In this document: piece after piece, positions 14,332 to 21,627 of the stretch
Numbering within the stretch: the first letter of the stretch is position 1
Layout: every line of letters starts with the position of its first letter
From: UMGS1071 sp045638545
GTDB lineage: Bacteria > Bacillota > Clostridia > Oscillospirales > Acutalibacteraceae
DNA length: 26,468 nucleotides
Reading direction: 5' to 3'
Assembly (NCBI GenBank): GCA_045638545.1
Contig: JAZUBL010000069.1
Location: 1 to 26,468, forward strand
Notes under the pieces: model-generated
What the model was told of the DNA's origin: nothing
Seen by the model: the letters and a program-made list of their open reading frames with translations, nothing else
The model's database searches: none
Translations under genes and position numbers: made by a program

Positions 14332-15153
14332 TTAATAATAAAGATCGCGGATAACTGCTTCACATTCCTCCGCATCCATACCGCAGCCAATGTCCGGATG
14401 ATACAGCAGCTTGAGGATCAGCCAGTCCATGTCGGACAACTCATCGGTGGAATTATAGTACTGATAGGTAATGCTGTCTTCCCGTGTTTCCGTGTCATCA
14501 ATACCAAGGCCGTTCACCACTTCCTCCAGCAGCACAGAATTGCGTGTTTCCTGGTCAATGTCTGTGCGGTAACCGATCTGCGCTTCGTAAATATCGTTGC
14601 TGTCATCGAAGTACCAGTACTGCACTGCACCGTCGGATGGCTCATAGTTGACGAACGCACCAAACCGATCATAAAAGGCGCTTTCATCCGAAAAGTAAAT
14701 GGAAAGATTTTCCACATAACCTTCTTTTGCCTCGTGAATTCCCGGAAAACCATTGATCTGATTCAGTTCTGTAAATAAAGTCTGGAGCCGCTCTGTGTCA
14801 GCTGTATTTGGTTCCCCGTAAATGCGGTAGTGAATCGGCATTTTCCATTTCTGAACCAGTGTGAAATCTCCATCTCCGGTGGAGTATTCTGTGTTCAGCA
14901 CAACCTCATTAAAATACTGTACCACCTCATCCTGTGAATATCCCTCCAGATACAGCACAGAATGTGCAGGACGCACTTCTTCAGAAGATACCAGCTCTGA
15001 CTCCTCAGTAGATTCCGATTCAATAGAACTTACTTCTTCACTGACAACTGCCGACGGCTCGGATTCAACAGGCCCTGCGTTGCTCTGCGCACCACAGGCG
15101 CACAGACAAACCATAGCCGCTAAGGTTGCCGCTGCAATTTTACCGAATTTCAT
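14332..15153 (-). CDS. Lipoprotein with DUF2927-like domain
   Basis: Protein of 273 residues with a lipoprotein signal peptide: basic start, hydrophobic stretch and lipobox LCAC, making Cys20 the predicted lipidated residue, so the mature protein is anchored outside the cell membrane. Residues about 21-62 are a Ser/Glu-rich linker. The globular part ends with VLLEEVVNGLGIDDTETR, SITYQYYNSTDELSDMDWLI and LLYHPDIGCGMDAEE, the pattern of the DUF2927 family: proteins that resemble zinc metallopeptidases in layout but lack the HExxH motif (here the corresponding site reads EEVVN). Function unknown. Its own promoter is at 15184-15212, and the ribosome binding site is GGAAGGAG. It precedes a small unknown gene and then spoVT. 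Confidence 0.85.
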   Translation of the reverse strand: MKFGKIAAATLAAMVCLCACGAQSNAGPVESEPSAVVSEEVSSIESESTEESELVSSEEVRPAHSVLYLEGYSQDEVVQYFNEVVLNTEYSTGDGDFTLVQKWKMPIHYRIYGEPNTADTERLQTLFTELNQINGFPGIHEAKEGYVENLSIYFSDESAFYDRFGAFVNYEPSDGAVQYWYFDDSNDIYEAQIGYRTDIDQETRNSVLLEEVVNGLGIDDTETREDSITYQYYNSTDELSDMDWLILKLLYHPDIGCGMDAEECEAVIRDLYY

Positions 15154-15183
15154 AGTGATCGCTCCTTCCCGGCTTTTGTTTTT

Positions 15184-15212
15184 ATTATACGCCTGCCGCA
15201 GTCAGCAGGCAA
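15184..15212 (-). promoter_or_regulatory. Sigma-A promoter of the lipoprotein gene
   Basis: Minus-strand TTGCCT (15207-15212), 17-base spacer and TATAAT (15184-15189). The spacer holds a 6-bp inverted repeat, GCCTGC (15191-15196) and GCAGGC (15205-15210), that could bind a repressor between the two hexamers. Confidence 0.7.
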
Positions 15213-15244
15213 TTATTTTATAAAATTTATACCGGTTACAGCAA

Positions 15245-15273
15245 TTGACCATCTTGCAGAATCGTACTATAAT
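15245..15273 (+). promoter_or_regulatory. Sigma-A promoter of the MATE transporter gene
   Basis: TTGACC (15245-15250), 17-base spacer and perfect TATAAT (15268-15273). GCAATT at 15241 and AATTGC at 15271 form an inverted repeat bracketing the promoter. Predicted start is at 15280-15281. Confidence 0.8.
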
Positions 15274-15280
15274 TGCAACT

Positions 15281-15352
15281 ATGAATCGATCCTTCTGTTT
15301 TCCACAGAATTCAGAAAAACGGTCGAAAACTTACAGAAAGGACAAACCATGA
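15281..15352 (+). CDS. Possible leaderless upstream ORF of the MATE gene
   Basis: A 23-codon frame begins with ATG at the predicted transcription start itself and ends in a TGA that overlaps the MATE start codon as ATGA. The peptide would be basic (several Lys and Arg) and has no ribosome binding site. It could be a leader peptide coupling translation to the transporter, or chance. Confidence 0.25.
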   Translation: MNRSFCFPQNSEKRSKTYRKDKP

Positions 15353-16695
15353 AAATACAATTATCGGATCACTTTAATTTTCGAAGGCTGCTGCGATTTA
15401 CGCTGCCATCTATGGTCATGATGGTGTTCACTTCCATTTACGGCGTAGTGGACGGCTTCTTCGTCTCAAACTTCGTTGGCAAAACATCATTTGCCGCCGT
15501 CAATTTTATCATGCCGTTTCTTATGATTCTGGGCGCATTAGGCGCTATGTTCGGCACCGGCGGCAGTGCCCTCATTGCCAAAACGCTGGGCGAAGGCAAA
15601 CCGGAAAAAGCAAAGCAGCTGTTTTCCTTTTTGATTTACATCTCAACCGCTGTGGGTATTCTCATTGCTGTTCTTGGCATCCTGTTTATCCGCCCGGTGG
15701 CAGCACTTCTGGGCGCAGAAGGACAGATGCTGGATGACTGCGTACTCTACGGCAGAATCATTCTCATCGCTCTGCCTGCCTTTATGCTGCAGTATGAGTT
15801 CCAGAGTTTCTTCATCACGGCAGAAAAACCACATATGGGCCTTGGCGTTACCATTGCGGCCGGCGTAACAAATATCGGTCTGGACGCACTGTTTGTAGCC
15901 GGATTCCAGTGGGGGCTCGTCGGTGCCGCTGCGGCAACTGCTATCAGTCAGGCAGTCGGCGGTATCATCCCTTTGTTCTACTTCTGCCGGAAAAATTCCA
16001 GTCTGCTGAAGCTTGGCCGAACCCACTTCGACGTCCGCTCTCTGCTTAAAACCTGCACCAACGGTTCTTCCGAGCTGATGTCCACGGTTTCCATGTCCAT
16101 CGTCAGCATGCTCTACAACTTCCAGCTGATGCAGTACGCTGTGAAAGAAGGTTTCCGCCCGGAAGACGGCGTTGCGGCTTACGGTGTAATGATGTACGTG
16201 GGCTTCATCTTCGTCTCCATCTATCTCGGATACTCTTTCGGCACAGCGCCTCTCGTGGGATACAATTACGGTGCACAGAACCATAAGGAACTGAAAAATC
16301 TTTTCCGCAAAAGTCTGATCATCATCGGCATTTTCTCCGTCGTGATGTTTGGTCTGGCAGAAGCACTGGCTATGCCGATGTCTGCAATCTTTGTTGGCTA
16401 CGATGAAAACCTGTTCCGGCTGACCATGAACGGCTTTTTCATTTTCTCCTTTCAGTTCCTGTTTGCAGGTATCGGTATTTATGGTTCTTCGTTCTTCACA
16501 GCGCTGAACAACGGATTGCTTTCCGCTGTTATTGCATTTATGCGAACACTGGTTTTCCAGATTTCCACCGTTCTTATCCTGCCGATTTTCCTCGGCATGA
16601 ACGGCATCTGGCTTGCCTGGGCAGCAGCAGAATTACTGGCTGCCGCTGTCGCCGTATTCTTTCTCATTATCCGCAAACGAAAATATCATTACTAA
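15349..16695 (+). CDS. MATE family multidrug/sodium antiporter
   Basis: Protein of 448 residues, a normal MATE length, with twelve predicted membrane helices in two bundles of six. Family traits include the N-terminal FTLPSMVMMVFTSIYGVVDGFFV segment shape, GTGGSALIAKTLGEGKPEKA after helix 2 and SFGTAPLVGYNYGAQNHKEL after helix 8. Relatives export cationic drugs or metabolites against sodium or protons at the cell membrane; the substrate cannot be told. The start ATG follows AAAGGA with 6-base spacing. It is a single-gene unit between its promoter and the hairpin at 16698-16730, and no regulator is adjacent. Confidence 0.93.
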   Translation: MKIQLSDHFNFRRLLRFTLPSMVMMVFTSIYGVVDGFFVSNFVGKTSFAAVNFIMPFLMILGALGAMFGTGGSALIAKTLGEGKPEKAKQLFSFLIYISTAVGILIAVLGILFIRPVAALLGAEGQMLDDCVLYGRIILIALPAFMLQYEFQSFFITAEKPHMGLGVTIAAGVTNIGLDALFVAGFQWGLVGAAAATAISQAVGGIIPLFYFCRKNSSLLKLGRTHFDVRSLLKTCTNGSSELMSTVSMSIVSMLYNFQLMQYAVKEGFRPEDGVAAYGVMMYVGFIFVSIYLGYSFGTAPLVGYNYGAQNHKELKNLFRKSLIIIGIFSVVMFGLAEALAMPMSAIFVGYDENLFRLTMNGFFIFSFQFLFAGIGIYGSSFFTALNNGLLSAVIAFMRTLVFQISTVLILPIFLGMNGIWLAWAAAELLAAAVAVFFLIIRKRKYHY

Positions 16696-16697
16696 AC

Positions 16698-16730
16698 AAA
16701 AAAGGTGTACCGCTGTGGTACACCTTTTTT
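16698..16730. terminator. Shared terminator of MATE and SDR genes
   Basis: Perfect 14-bp hairpin including the A/T flanks (16698-16711 with 16717-16730) and a 5-nt loop. It serves the convergent genes on both strands. Confidence 0.9.
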
Positions 16731-16738
16731 TATGCCGT

Positions 16739-17512
16739 TTATTTTTCCTTCTGAATCAGATATACAAGATTACGTGCCATGGCGCGCGGCGCATACTTGG
16801 ATGCTGTTACGATCAGCTTGTTCATCATGCCCGGAATTGCAACTGTCTGGCCCTGCTTCAGCTTCATATAACCATAAGCTGCAACCTCCAGCGCAGAAGC
16901 TACGCTGAGATTTTTAAACAGACCGGAATTACCCAGATGACCATTCTTTGCAAAGCCTGTTTCTGTTGGGCCAGGGCAAAGCGCAGTTACCTTAACGCCG
17001 GTGCCGCGAAGCTCTACAGAAAGCGCCTCCGTAAAGGAAAGCACAAAAGATTTTGTTGCATAGTAAACAGACATGAGCGGACCTGGCTGGAACGCTGCCA
17101 TAGATGCCACGTTCATAATTCTGCCGCTGCCTCTTGCAATCATCGGCTTGAGGAAGCAGTGTGTCAGCTGAATCAGCGCTGTAATATTTACCTGCACCAT
17201 ATCCTGCTGTCTCTTCCAGTCTGCGTTTGCATATGCGCCAAAATCTGCAAAACCTGCGTTATTCACCAGCGCATCCACTTCCATACCCTGCTCCTGCACA
17301 AATGCAAACACTTCCTGTGCTGCATTCGGTAAAGACAGGTCCTTTACACAGACAACAGTCTTTACGCCATAGCGTTCCTCCAGGCAGTCTTTCAGATTGT
17401 TCAGCTTATCCTCACTTCTTGCAACAAGGATCAGGTCGTATCCATCCTTTGCAAACAGCTCTGCAAAATGCACACCCAGACCGCTGGATGCACCTGTAAT
17501 CAATGCTGTCAT
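16739..17512 (-). CDS. Short-chain dehydrogenase/reductase
   Basis: Protein of 257 residues of the classical SDR family, an NAD(P)-dependent oxidoreductase of unknown substrate. It has the Rossmann dinucleotide loop TGASSGLG at 6-13, NNAG at 84-87, Asn109, Ser137 and the catalytic Tyr150-xxx-Lys154, followed by CPGPTETGF, so all catalytic residues are present. Arg32 after the second strand favours NADPH over NADH. The start ATG at 17512 is chosen from AGGAAG nine bases upstream; a TTG three codons before is too close to that site. The C-terminus resembles the DltE/YqjQ-like SDR group, but I cannot assign a pathway. Confidence 0.92.
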   Translation of the reverse strand: MTALITGASSGLGVHFAELFAKDGYDLILVARSEDKLNNLKDCLEERYGVKTVVCVKDLSLPNAAQEVFAFVQEQGMEVDALVNNAGFADFGAYANADWKRQQDMVQVNITALIQLTHCFLKPMIARGSGRIMNVASMAAFQPGPLMSVYYATKSFVLSFTEALSVELRGTGVKVTALCPGPTETGFAKNGHLGNSGLFKNLSVASALEVAAYGYMKLKQGQTVAIPGMMNKLIVTASKYAPRAMARNLVYLIQKEK

Positions 17513-17549
17513 AGTGATCAACTTCCTTTCTATACTGTATCAGATTACC

Positions 17550-17600
17550 ACAAAAGAAAAAGAGATACTCACAAAAAAGATTCTTTGCGAATATCCCTTC
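17550..17600 (-). terminator. Terminator of the recombinase-like gene
   Basis: Stem of 11 bp with two G-U pairs (17560-17570 with 17589-17599), an 18-nt loop and a U-rich tract on the minus strand, just after the stop at 17616. Confidence 0.6.
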
Positions 17601-17615
17601 TTTTCAAAAACGAAA

Positions 17616-17963
17616 TTATTCTGCTGTGATACCGTTGGCCTCTTCATAACGCTTTACAAGCGCACGAAATGAATTTCGGTTAATACCGAGAACTTCCGCC
17701 GCATGGGTTCCGGTAATCGCCTTATTCTTATAGCAATCATAAATGCCTTCAAAATTCTTTGGAAATTCCATCGGAGGTCTGCCAAAACGCACACCGCGTT
17801 CCTTGGCAGCCGCAATACCATCCGCCTGGCGCTTATGATTCTGTGCCTTACGCTGTTTCTCCATTTCTTTGATTACAGCCAGTACAGCTTCCGTTTTTTC
17901 ATCGTCGCCAATAATTGCGCTGATCTCATCAATTTCCTTTTGCCTCAACATCTTACCCCACAT
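17616..17963 (-). CDS. Small protein resembling the C-terminal part of a serine recombinase
   Basis: Protein of 115 residues. Residues 45-64, RQADGIAAAKERGVRFGRPP, match the linker after the E-helix of resolvase/invertase-type serine recombinases, and residues about 85-106 (GTHAAEVLGINRNSFRALVKR) match their DNA-binding helix-turn-helix. The N-terminal catalytic domain with the active Ser is absent; in its place is a short acidic helix (about 8-40). Upstream of ATG 17963 an in-frame stop rules out a longer protein, so this is a free-standing DNA-binding protein and not a 5'-truncated reading. It likely acts as a transcriptional regulator or a relic. It has its own promoter at 18034-18062 and a 16-bp palindrome in its leader. 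The ribosome binding site before ATG is weak. Confidence 0.8.
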   Translation of the reverse strand: MWGKMLRQKEIDEISAIIGDDEKTEAVLAVIKEMEKQRKAQNHKRQADGIAAAKERGVRFGRPPMEFPKNFEGIYDCYKNKAITGTHAAEVLGINRNSFRALVKRYEEANGITAE

Positions 17964-17975
17964 TGCTCTCTTCTC

Positions 17976-17991
17976 AGCTAATTAAGTAGCT
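17976..17991. promoter_or_regulatory. Palindrome in the leader of the recombinase-like gene
   Basis: AGCTA, six bases, TAGCT; with the central TTAA it is a 16-bp near-perfect palindrome between promoter and start codon. It is a candidate autoregulatory site for the helix-turn-helix protein it precedes. Confidence 0.4.
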
Positions 17992-18033
17992 TAACTGTTC
18001 AAAAAGCAAATCTCCTTATTCGATGATGTATTT

Positions 18034-18062
18034 ATTATACAAGAAAAAGGGATAATTGTCTA
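18034..18062 (-). promoter_or_regulatory. Sigma-A promoter of the recombinase-like gene
   Basis: Minus-strand TAGACA (18057-18062), 17-base spacer and perfect TATAAT (18034-18039). Predicted start is near 18027. An AAGGAG sequence at 18012-18017 in the leader is followed only by very short frames. Confidence 0.75.
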
Positions 18063-18098
18063 CTATTTTTCCGAAATTTATATGGAATTTTTCTTAAT

Positions 18099-18111
18099 TC
18101 GCATATTGCGA
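18099..18111. repeat. Perfect 13-bp palindrome upstream of promoter
   Basis: TCGCA-TAT-TGCGA about 37 bases upstream of the -35 box of the recombinase-like gene. It could be a regulator or recombinase contact site. No long direct repeats or attachment-like duplications were seen around it. Confidence 0.35.
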
Positions 18112-18148
18112 TTGATAATCCGCACAATATTGATCATGAAAGGGAAAG

Positions 18149-18190
18149 AAAAAACTGCCGTGCAAAATTTCGTTTGCCGACAGTTTTCTT
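18149..18190 (-). terminator. Terminator of the fhs-tsaE-tsaB-rpiB operon
   Basis: Stem of about 14 bp with one wobble and one bulged base (18152-18166 with 18173-18187) and a U-run on the minus strand, 11 bases after the rpiB stop. Confidence 0.8.
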
Positions 18191-18200
18191 TATTTAAAAA

Positions 18201-18644
18201 TTACAGCTCGCCGTTTTCAATTGCAGCGATCTGCTGAATACGACGCTCGTGGCGGCCGCCTTCGAACTCGGTGGTCAGGAAGATTCTTGTGAAATCTACT
18301 GCCTCAACCTCGCTGATTACTCTGCCACCCATGCACAGGATGTTGGAATCGTTGTGCTGACGTGTTGCCTGTGCGCAGAACGCATTGGTAACAACAGCTG
18401 CACGAATACCCTTCACTTTATTTGCTGCAATAGAAATACCAATGCCGGTACCGCAGCAAAGGATACCTTTTTCACATTCACCGTTTGCAACAGACTTTGC
18501 TACCTCAGCAGCAATCGGTGCATAGTCAATGGAAGAAAGATCATTTGTTCCAAAGTCCTTGTAACGAATACCTTCCGCGTCAAAGTATTCCTGAATTGCC
18601 AGTTTCAGATTCACGCCGCCGTGATCGGCTCCAATTGCAATCAT
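18201..18644 (-). CDS. rpiB: Ribose 5-phosphate isomerase B
   Basis: Protein of 147 residues that interconverts ribose 5-phosphate and ribulose 5-phosphate in the non-oxidative pentose phosphate pathway. The N-terminal GADHGG (Asp7, His8), Cys64 just before GTGIG (catalytic base and anion hole) and His97 in the TRQHNDSN segment make up the RpiB active site; the presence of Cys64 with this pattern favours RpiB over the closely related galactose-6-phosphate isomerase subunits. The start ATG overlaps the tsaB stop by four bases and follows GGAGG. It is the last gene of the operon. Confidence 0.95.
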   Translation of the reverse strand: MIAIGADHGGVNLKLAIQEYFDAEGIRYKDFGTNDLSSIDYAPIAAEVAKSVANGECEKGILCCGTGIGISIAANKVKGIRAAVVTNAFCAQATRQHNDSNILCMGGRVISEVEAVDFTRIFLTTEFEGGRHERRIQQIAAIENGEL

Positions 18645-19357
18645 GTTTTATCCTCCAAGCTTTGTTTCTTTTTTAATTCCCGCTCTGCCTGCGGCAGGCG
18701 CAGATAAATCGGCGCCAGTTCGCCTGCAGCTGCAATTTCTCCGTCTTCATACATCTGCGCCGCCACAGCCGCTGTACCGCTGCTGCGCTGAAAGCGGATC
18801 GCCTCTGACACAAGGCGGACGTTGGACAGTGCTGCAAATCCCTCTGCTTTATCGCAGATCTCAGCACCATCACCAATCAGATAGACAGTTTCCTGGAACT
18901 CCGCACATTCTGCGGCCAGGTCTGCAATCGCAATTGGTCTGTCCTCGGTCAGGCGGGTAATGATGCCATCTTCCACCTGGAATAATGCGTTATAAACCTG
19001 CTGACAGCGGGCATCCATCACTGCACAGATGATTCCTGTGAAATCTCTCAGGTTCTCTGCCATAGCAGCCAGTGTGGAAACACCGGCGCATGGCTTCTGC
19101 TGCGCCATTGCCATGCCTTTTGCGCAGGCAACGCCAATGCGCACACCGGTAAAGGAACCCGGTCCCGCATCTACAGCGAACAAGTCGATAGAATCCAGTG
19201 GAACACCTGTGCTCTGCAGCACACCCTGTGCCATTACCATTAAGGTCTGGCTGTGGGTCTGCTTGATATTAACGAAATATTCTCCCAGAATTCTGCCGTC
19301 CTCCCATACACAGGCAGACGCAGACGTTGCGGTAGAATCCAGCGCAAGAATTCTCAT
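18641..19357 (-). CDS. tsaB: tRNA threonylcarbamoyladenosine biosynthesis protein TsaB
   Basis: Protein of 238 residues with the ASKHA fold. TsaB is the scaffold that joins TsaD and TsaE to transfer threonylcarbamoyl to A37 of ANN-decoding tRNAs. The N-terminal LALDSTATSAS, HSQTLM and GPGSFTGVRIGVACAKGMA blocks identify it; metal-binding residues of TsaD are absent, as expected. It overlaps tsaE by four bases upstream and rpiB by four downstream, so the three are translationally coupled. TsaD and TsaC are not in the window. Confidence 0.95.
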   Translation of the reverse strand: MRILALDSTATSASACVWEDGRILGEYFVNIKQTHSQTLMVMAQGVLQSTGVPLDSIDLFAVDAGPGSFTGVRIGVACAKGMAMAQQKPCAGVSTLAAMAENLRDFTGIICAVMDARCQQVYNALFQVEDGIITRLTEDRPIAIADLAAECAEFQETVYLIGDGAEICDKAEGFAALSNVRLVSEAIRFQRSSGTAAVAAQMYEDGEIAAAGELAPIYLRLPQAERELKKKQSLEDKT

Positions 19358-19788
19358 AGCTCTATCCCCTCGATCTGAAAATGACGCTCTTCCGGTTCAT
19401 TTCCAACAGAAATGGTAATGCGAACCGCATCGTCCGGCAATGCGCCTTCAATATTCTCACTCCACTCGATGACCAGTACGTCATCTGTCTCCAGATAGTC
19501 AAAAAAGCCGGTGGAGTATAAATCATCCCAGCCGCTGACACGGTACATATCAAAGTGATGCACCATCAGTCGGCCGGCATAGTCATGTACCAGCGCAAAG
19601 GTCGGGCTGGAAACGCCGGAATCCACACCGAGCCCAGCTGCGATTCCTCTGGTAAATGCTGTTTTTCCCATTCCAAGGCCGCCGAACAGCGCCAGCACTT
19701 CGCCGCCCTGCAGTTTCTCTGCAAGACGTCTGCCAAGCTGTTCTGTTTCTTCCGGCGATCTTGTTACATATAACGTTTCCGTAACCAT
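19354..19788 (-). CDS. tsaE: tRNA threonylcarbamoyladenosine biosynthesis ATPase TsaE
   Basis: Protein of 144 residues, the ATPase that resets the TsaB-TsaD complex in t6A synthesis. Walker A is GGLGMGKT at 36-43 (Lys42, Thr43), followed by the switch segment SSPTFALVHDY, the HFDMYR motif and VIEWSE, which completes the Mg-ATP site. The usual first residue of the loop, GDLGAGKT, is here GGLGMGKT, a mild departure. It starts 19 bases after the fhs stop. Confidence 0.95.
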   Translation of the reverse strand: MVTETLYVTRSPEETEQLGRRLAEKLQGGEVLALFGGLGMGKTAFTRGIAAGLGVDSGVSSPTFALVHDYAGRLMVHHFDMYRVSGWDDLYSTGFFDYLETDDVLVIEWSENIEGALPDDAVRITISVGNEPEERHFQIEGIEL

Positions 19789-19807
19789 AACCTCCTAAAC
19801 GGCCGGA

Positions 19808-21475
19808 TTAGAACAGGCCGGAAATCTTGCCGTCAGCGTCAACGTCAATGTTCATAGCTGCCGGTACCTTTGGCAGGCCAGGCATGATCATGATGTCGCC
19901 TGCGTATGCTACAACGAAGCCTGCACCGTTGGACAGTCTCAGATCACTGATTGTGATACGGAAGCCTGTTGGACGGCCCAGCAGTGTTGGTGTATCTGTC
20001 AGGGAGTACTGTGTCTTAGCAACACAAACTGGCAGTGCATTGCCGCCCAGCTTTTCGATCTGTGCCAGGGACTTCTTTGCCTTTGCTGTGAAGTCTACGC
20101 CGTCTGCGCCGTAGATGTTCTTTGCGATTGTTTCCAGCTTCTCCTTGATTGTCAGGTTGATATCGTACAGTGGAGCAAAGTTGGACTCCTTCTCTGTTGC
20201 TGCAACAACCTTCTGTGCCAGGTCGATGCCGCCTTCGCCGCCCTTTGCAAATACTTCGGACAGTGCGAAATCAGCGTCGTTTGCCTTGCAGTACTTCTCG
20301 ATGAAGTTCAGTTCTTCCTCTGTATCTGTACCGAAACGGTTGATTGCTACTACAACAGGAACACCGTACTTGCGCATGTTCTCAATGTGAACGCCCAGGT
20401 TTACGATACCCTTCTCCAGTGCTTCCATGTTTGGCTTGGAAGCCTCGTCCTTTGTCAGGCCGCCGTTGTACTTCAGTGCTCTTGCTGTTGCAACAATAAC
20501 AACTGCAGATGGTGTCAGGCCAGCGTAACGGCACTTGATGTCGAAGAACTTCTCTGCGCCCAGGTCAGAGCCGAAGCCTGCCTCTGTGATGCAGTAGTCG
20601 CCCAGCTTCAGTGCGATCTTTGTTGCGCGAACAGAGTTGCAGCCGTGAGCGATGTTAGCGAAAGGACCGCCGTGCATAACAGCTGGTGTGCCTTCCAGTG
20701 TCTGTACCAGGTTTGGATTGATTGCATCCTTCAGCAGAGCAGCCATTGCGCCCTGTGCGCCGATGTCCTTAGCATAGATTGGCTCGCCTGCATAGTTGTA
20801 AGCAACGAGGATGTTGCCCAGACGCTCTTTCAGGTCGATGATGTCGTTTGCCAGGCAGAGGATTGCCATAACTTCACTTGCTACTGTGATGCAGAAGCCG
20901 TCTTCACGAACAACGCCGTTTGGCTTGCCGCCCATACCAACAACTACCTTGCGGAGAACTCTGTCGTTCATATCCAGGCAGCGGGATACGTTGATGCTTC
21001 TTGGATCGATGCCCAGAACGTTGCCCTGCTGCATGTGGTTGTCGATCATAGCGCAAAGCAGGTTGTTTGCAGCTGTGATTGCGTGCATATCGCCTGTGAA
21101 GTGGAGGTTCAGGTCTTCCATTGGAAGAACCTGTGCGTAACCGCCGCCTGCTGCGCCGCCCTTAACGCCGAATACCGGACCGAGGCATGGCTCACGGAGT
21201 GCGATAACAGCCTTCTTGCCGATCTTTGCAAAAGCCTGGCCAAGACCTGTTGTAGTTGTTGTCTTGCCTTCGCCTGCTGGTGTTGGGTTGATCGCTGTAA
21301 CCAGAATCAGCTTGCCGTCTGGCTTGTCTGCCAGTCTGTTGTAGATGGAGTTGTCGATCTTTGCCTTGTAGCGGCCGTAAGGAATCAGTTCCTCATCTGT
21401 AATACCAAGGTCTGCTGCGATTTTTGTGATAGGCTGCAGTGTAGCCTGTTGTGCGATTTGGATATCTGTAAGCAT
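19808..21475 (-). CDS. fhs: Formate-tetrahydrofolate ligase
   Basis: Protein of 555 residues, the family norm, that makes 10-formyl-THF from formate, THF and ATP. It feeds purine and fMet synthesis and is the entry of the methyl branch in acetogens. The P-loop TPAGEGKTTTTTG is at 65-77; REPCLGPVFGVKGGAAGGGYAQV and the FTGDMHAI block bind the pterin and formyl phosphate. AAAGGAG stands nine bases before the start ATG. It heads the operon with tsaE, tsaB and rpiB. Its gene is divergent from the RodA/FtsW-type gene; I saw no THF riboswitch in the 150-base gap. Other Wood-Ljungdahl genes are not in the window, so its presence does not show acetogenesis. Confidence 0.98.
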   Translation of the reverse strand: MLTDIQIAQQATLQPITKIAADLGITDEELIPYGRYKAKIDNSIYNRLADKPDGKLILVTAINPTPAGEGKTTTTTGLGQAFAKIGKKAVIALREPCLGPVFGVKGGAAGGGYAQVLPMEDLNLHFTGDMHAITAANNLLCAMIDNHMQQGNVLGIDPRSINVSRCLDMNDRVLRKVVVGMGGKPNGVVREDGFCITVASEVMAILCLANDIIDLKERLGNILVAYNYAGEPIYAKDIGAQGAMAALLKDAINPNLVQTLEGTPAVMHGGPFANIAHGCNSVRATKIALKLGDYCITEAGFGSDLGAEKFFDIKCRYAGLTPSAVVIVATARALKYNGGLTKDEASKPNMEALEKGIVNLGVHIENMRKYGVPVVVAINRFGTDTEEELNFIEKYCKANDADFALSEVFAKGGEGGIDLAQKVVAATEKESNFAPLYDINLTIKEKLETIAKNIYGADGVDFTAKAKKSLAQIEKLGGNALPVCVAKTQYSLTDTPTLLGRPTGFRITISDLRLSNGAGFVVAYAGDIMIMPGLPKVPAAMNIDVDADGKISGLF

Positions 21476-21518
21476 AATACTCTTCTCCTTTTATTTTTCG
21501 TATGATAACCTAATTTAT

Positions 21519-21547
21519 AATATAACATAATTTTTTCGGTTTTAAAA
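21519..21547 (-). promoter_or_regulatory. Possible promoter of the fhs operon
   Basis: Minus-strand TATATT (21519-21524) with TTTTAA at 17 bases (21542-21547). The region is very AT-rich and other registers are possible. Confidence 0.3.
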
Positions 21548-21554
21548 GTGTAAC

Positions 21555-21583
21555 TTGCACAGAACAGTTGAAAATTATATAAT
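21555..21583 (+). promoter_or_regulatory. Sigma-A promoter of the SEDS gene
   Basis: TTGCAC (21555-21560), 17-base spacer and perfect TATAAT (21578-21583). Predicted start is near 21590. Confidence 0.75.
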
Positions 21584-21627
21584 AAAGGCACAATTTTTTT
21601 TGGAACTTATTGCAGGGAGGTGATGCT

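Noticed and set aside
17522..18200. Mobile element or integration site around the recombinase-like gene
   Set aside because: The protein has no catalytic domain and I saw no terminal inverted repeats, target duplications or tRNA gene; the palindromes fit operators better.
20387..21505. 372-codon open frame on plus, antisense to fhs
   Set aside because: fhs is highly conserved on minus; the antisense frame shows no domain.
21476..21627. THF riboswitch before fhs
   Set aside because: The divergent gap is short and AT-rich, holds two promoters and shows no conserved riboswitch-like stems.
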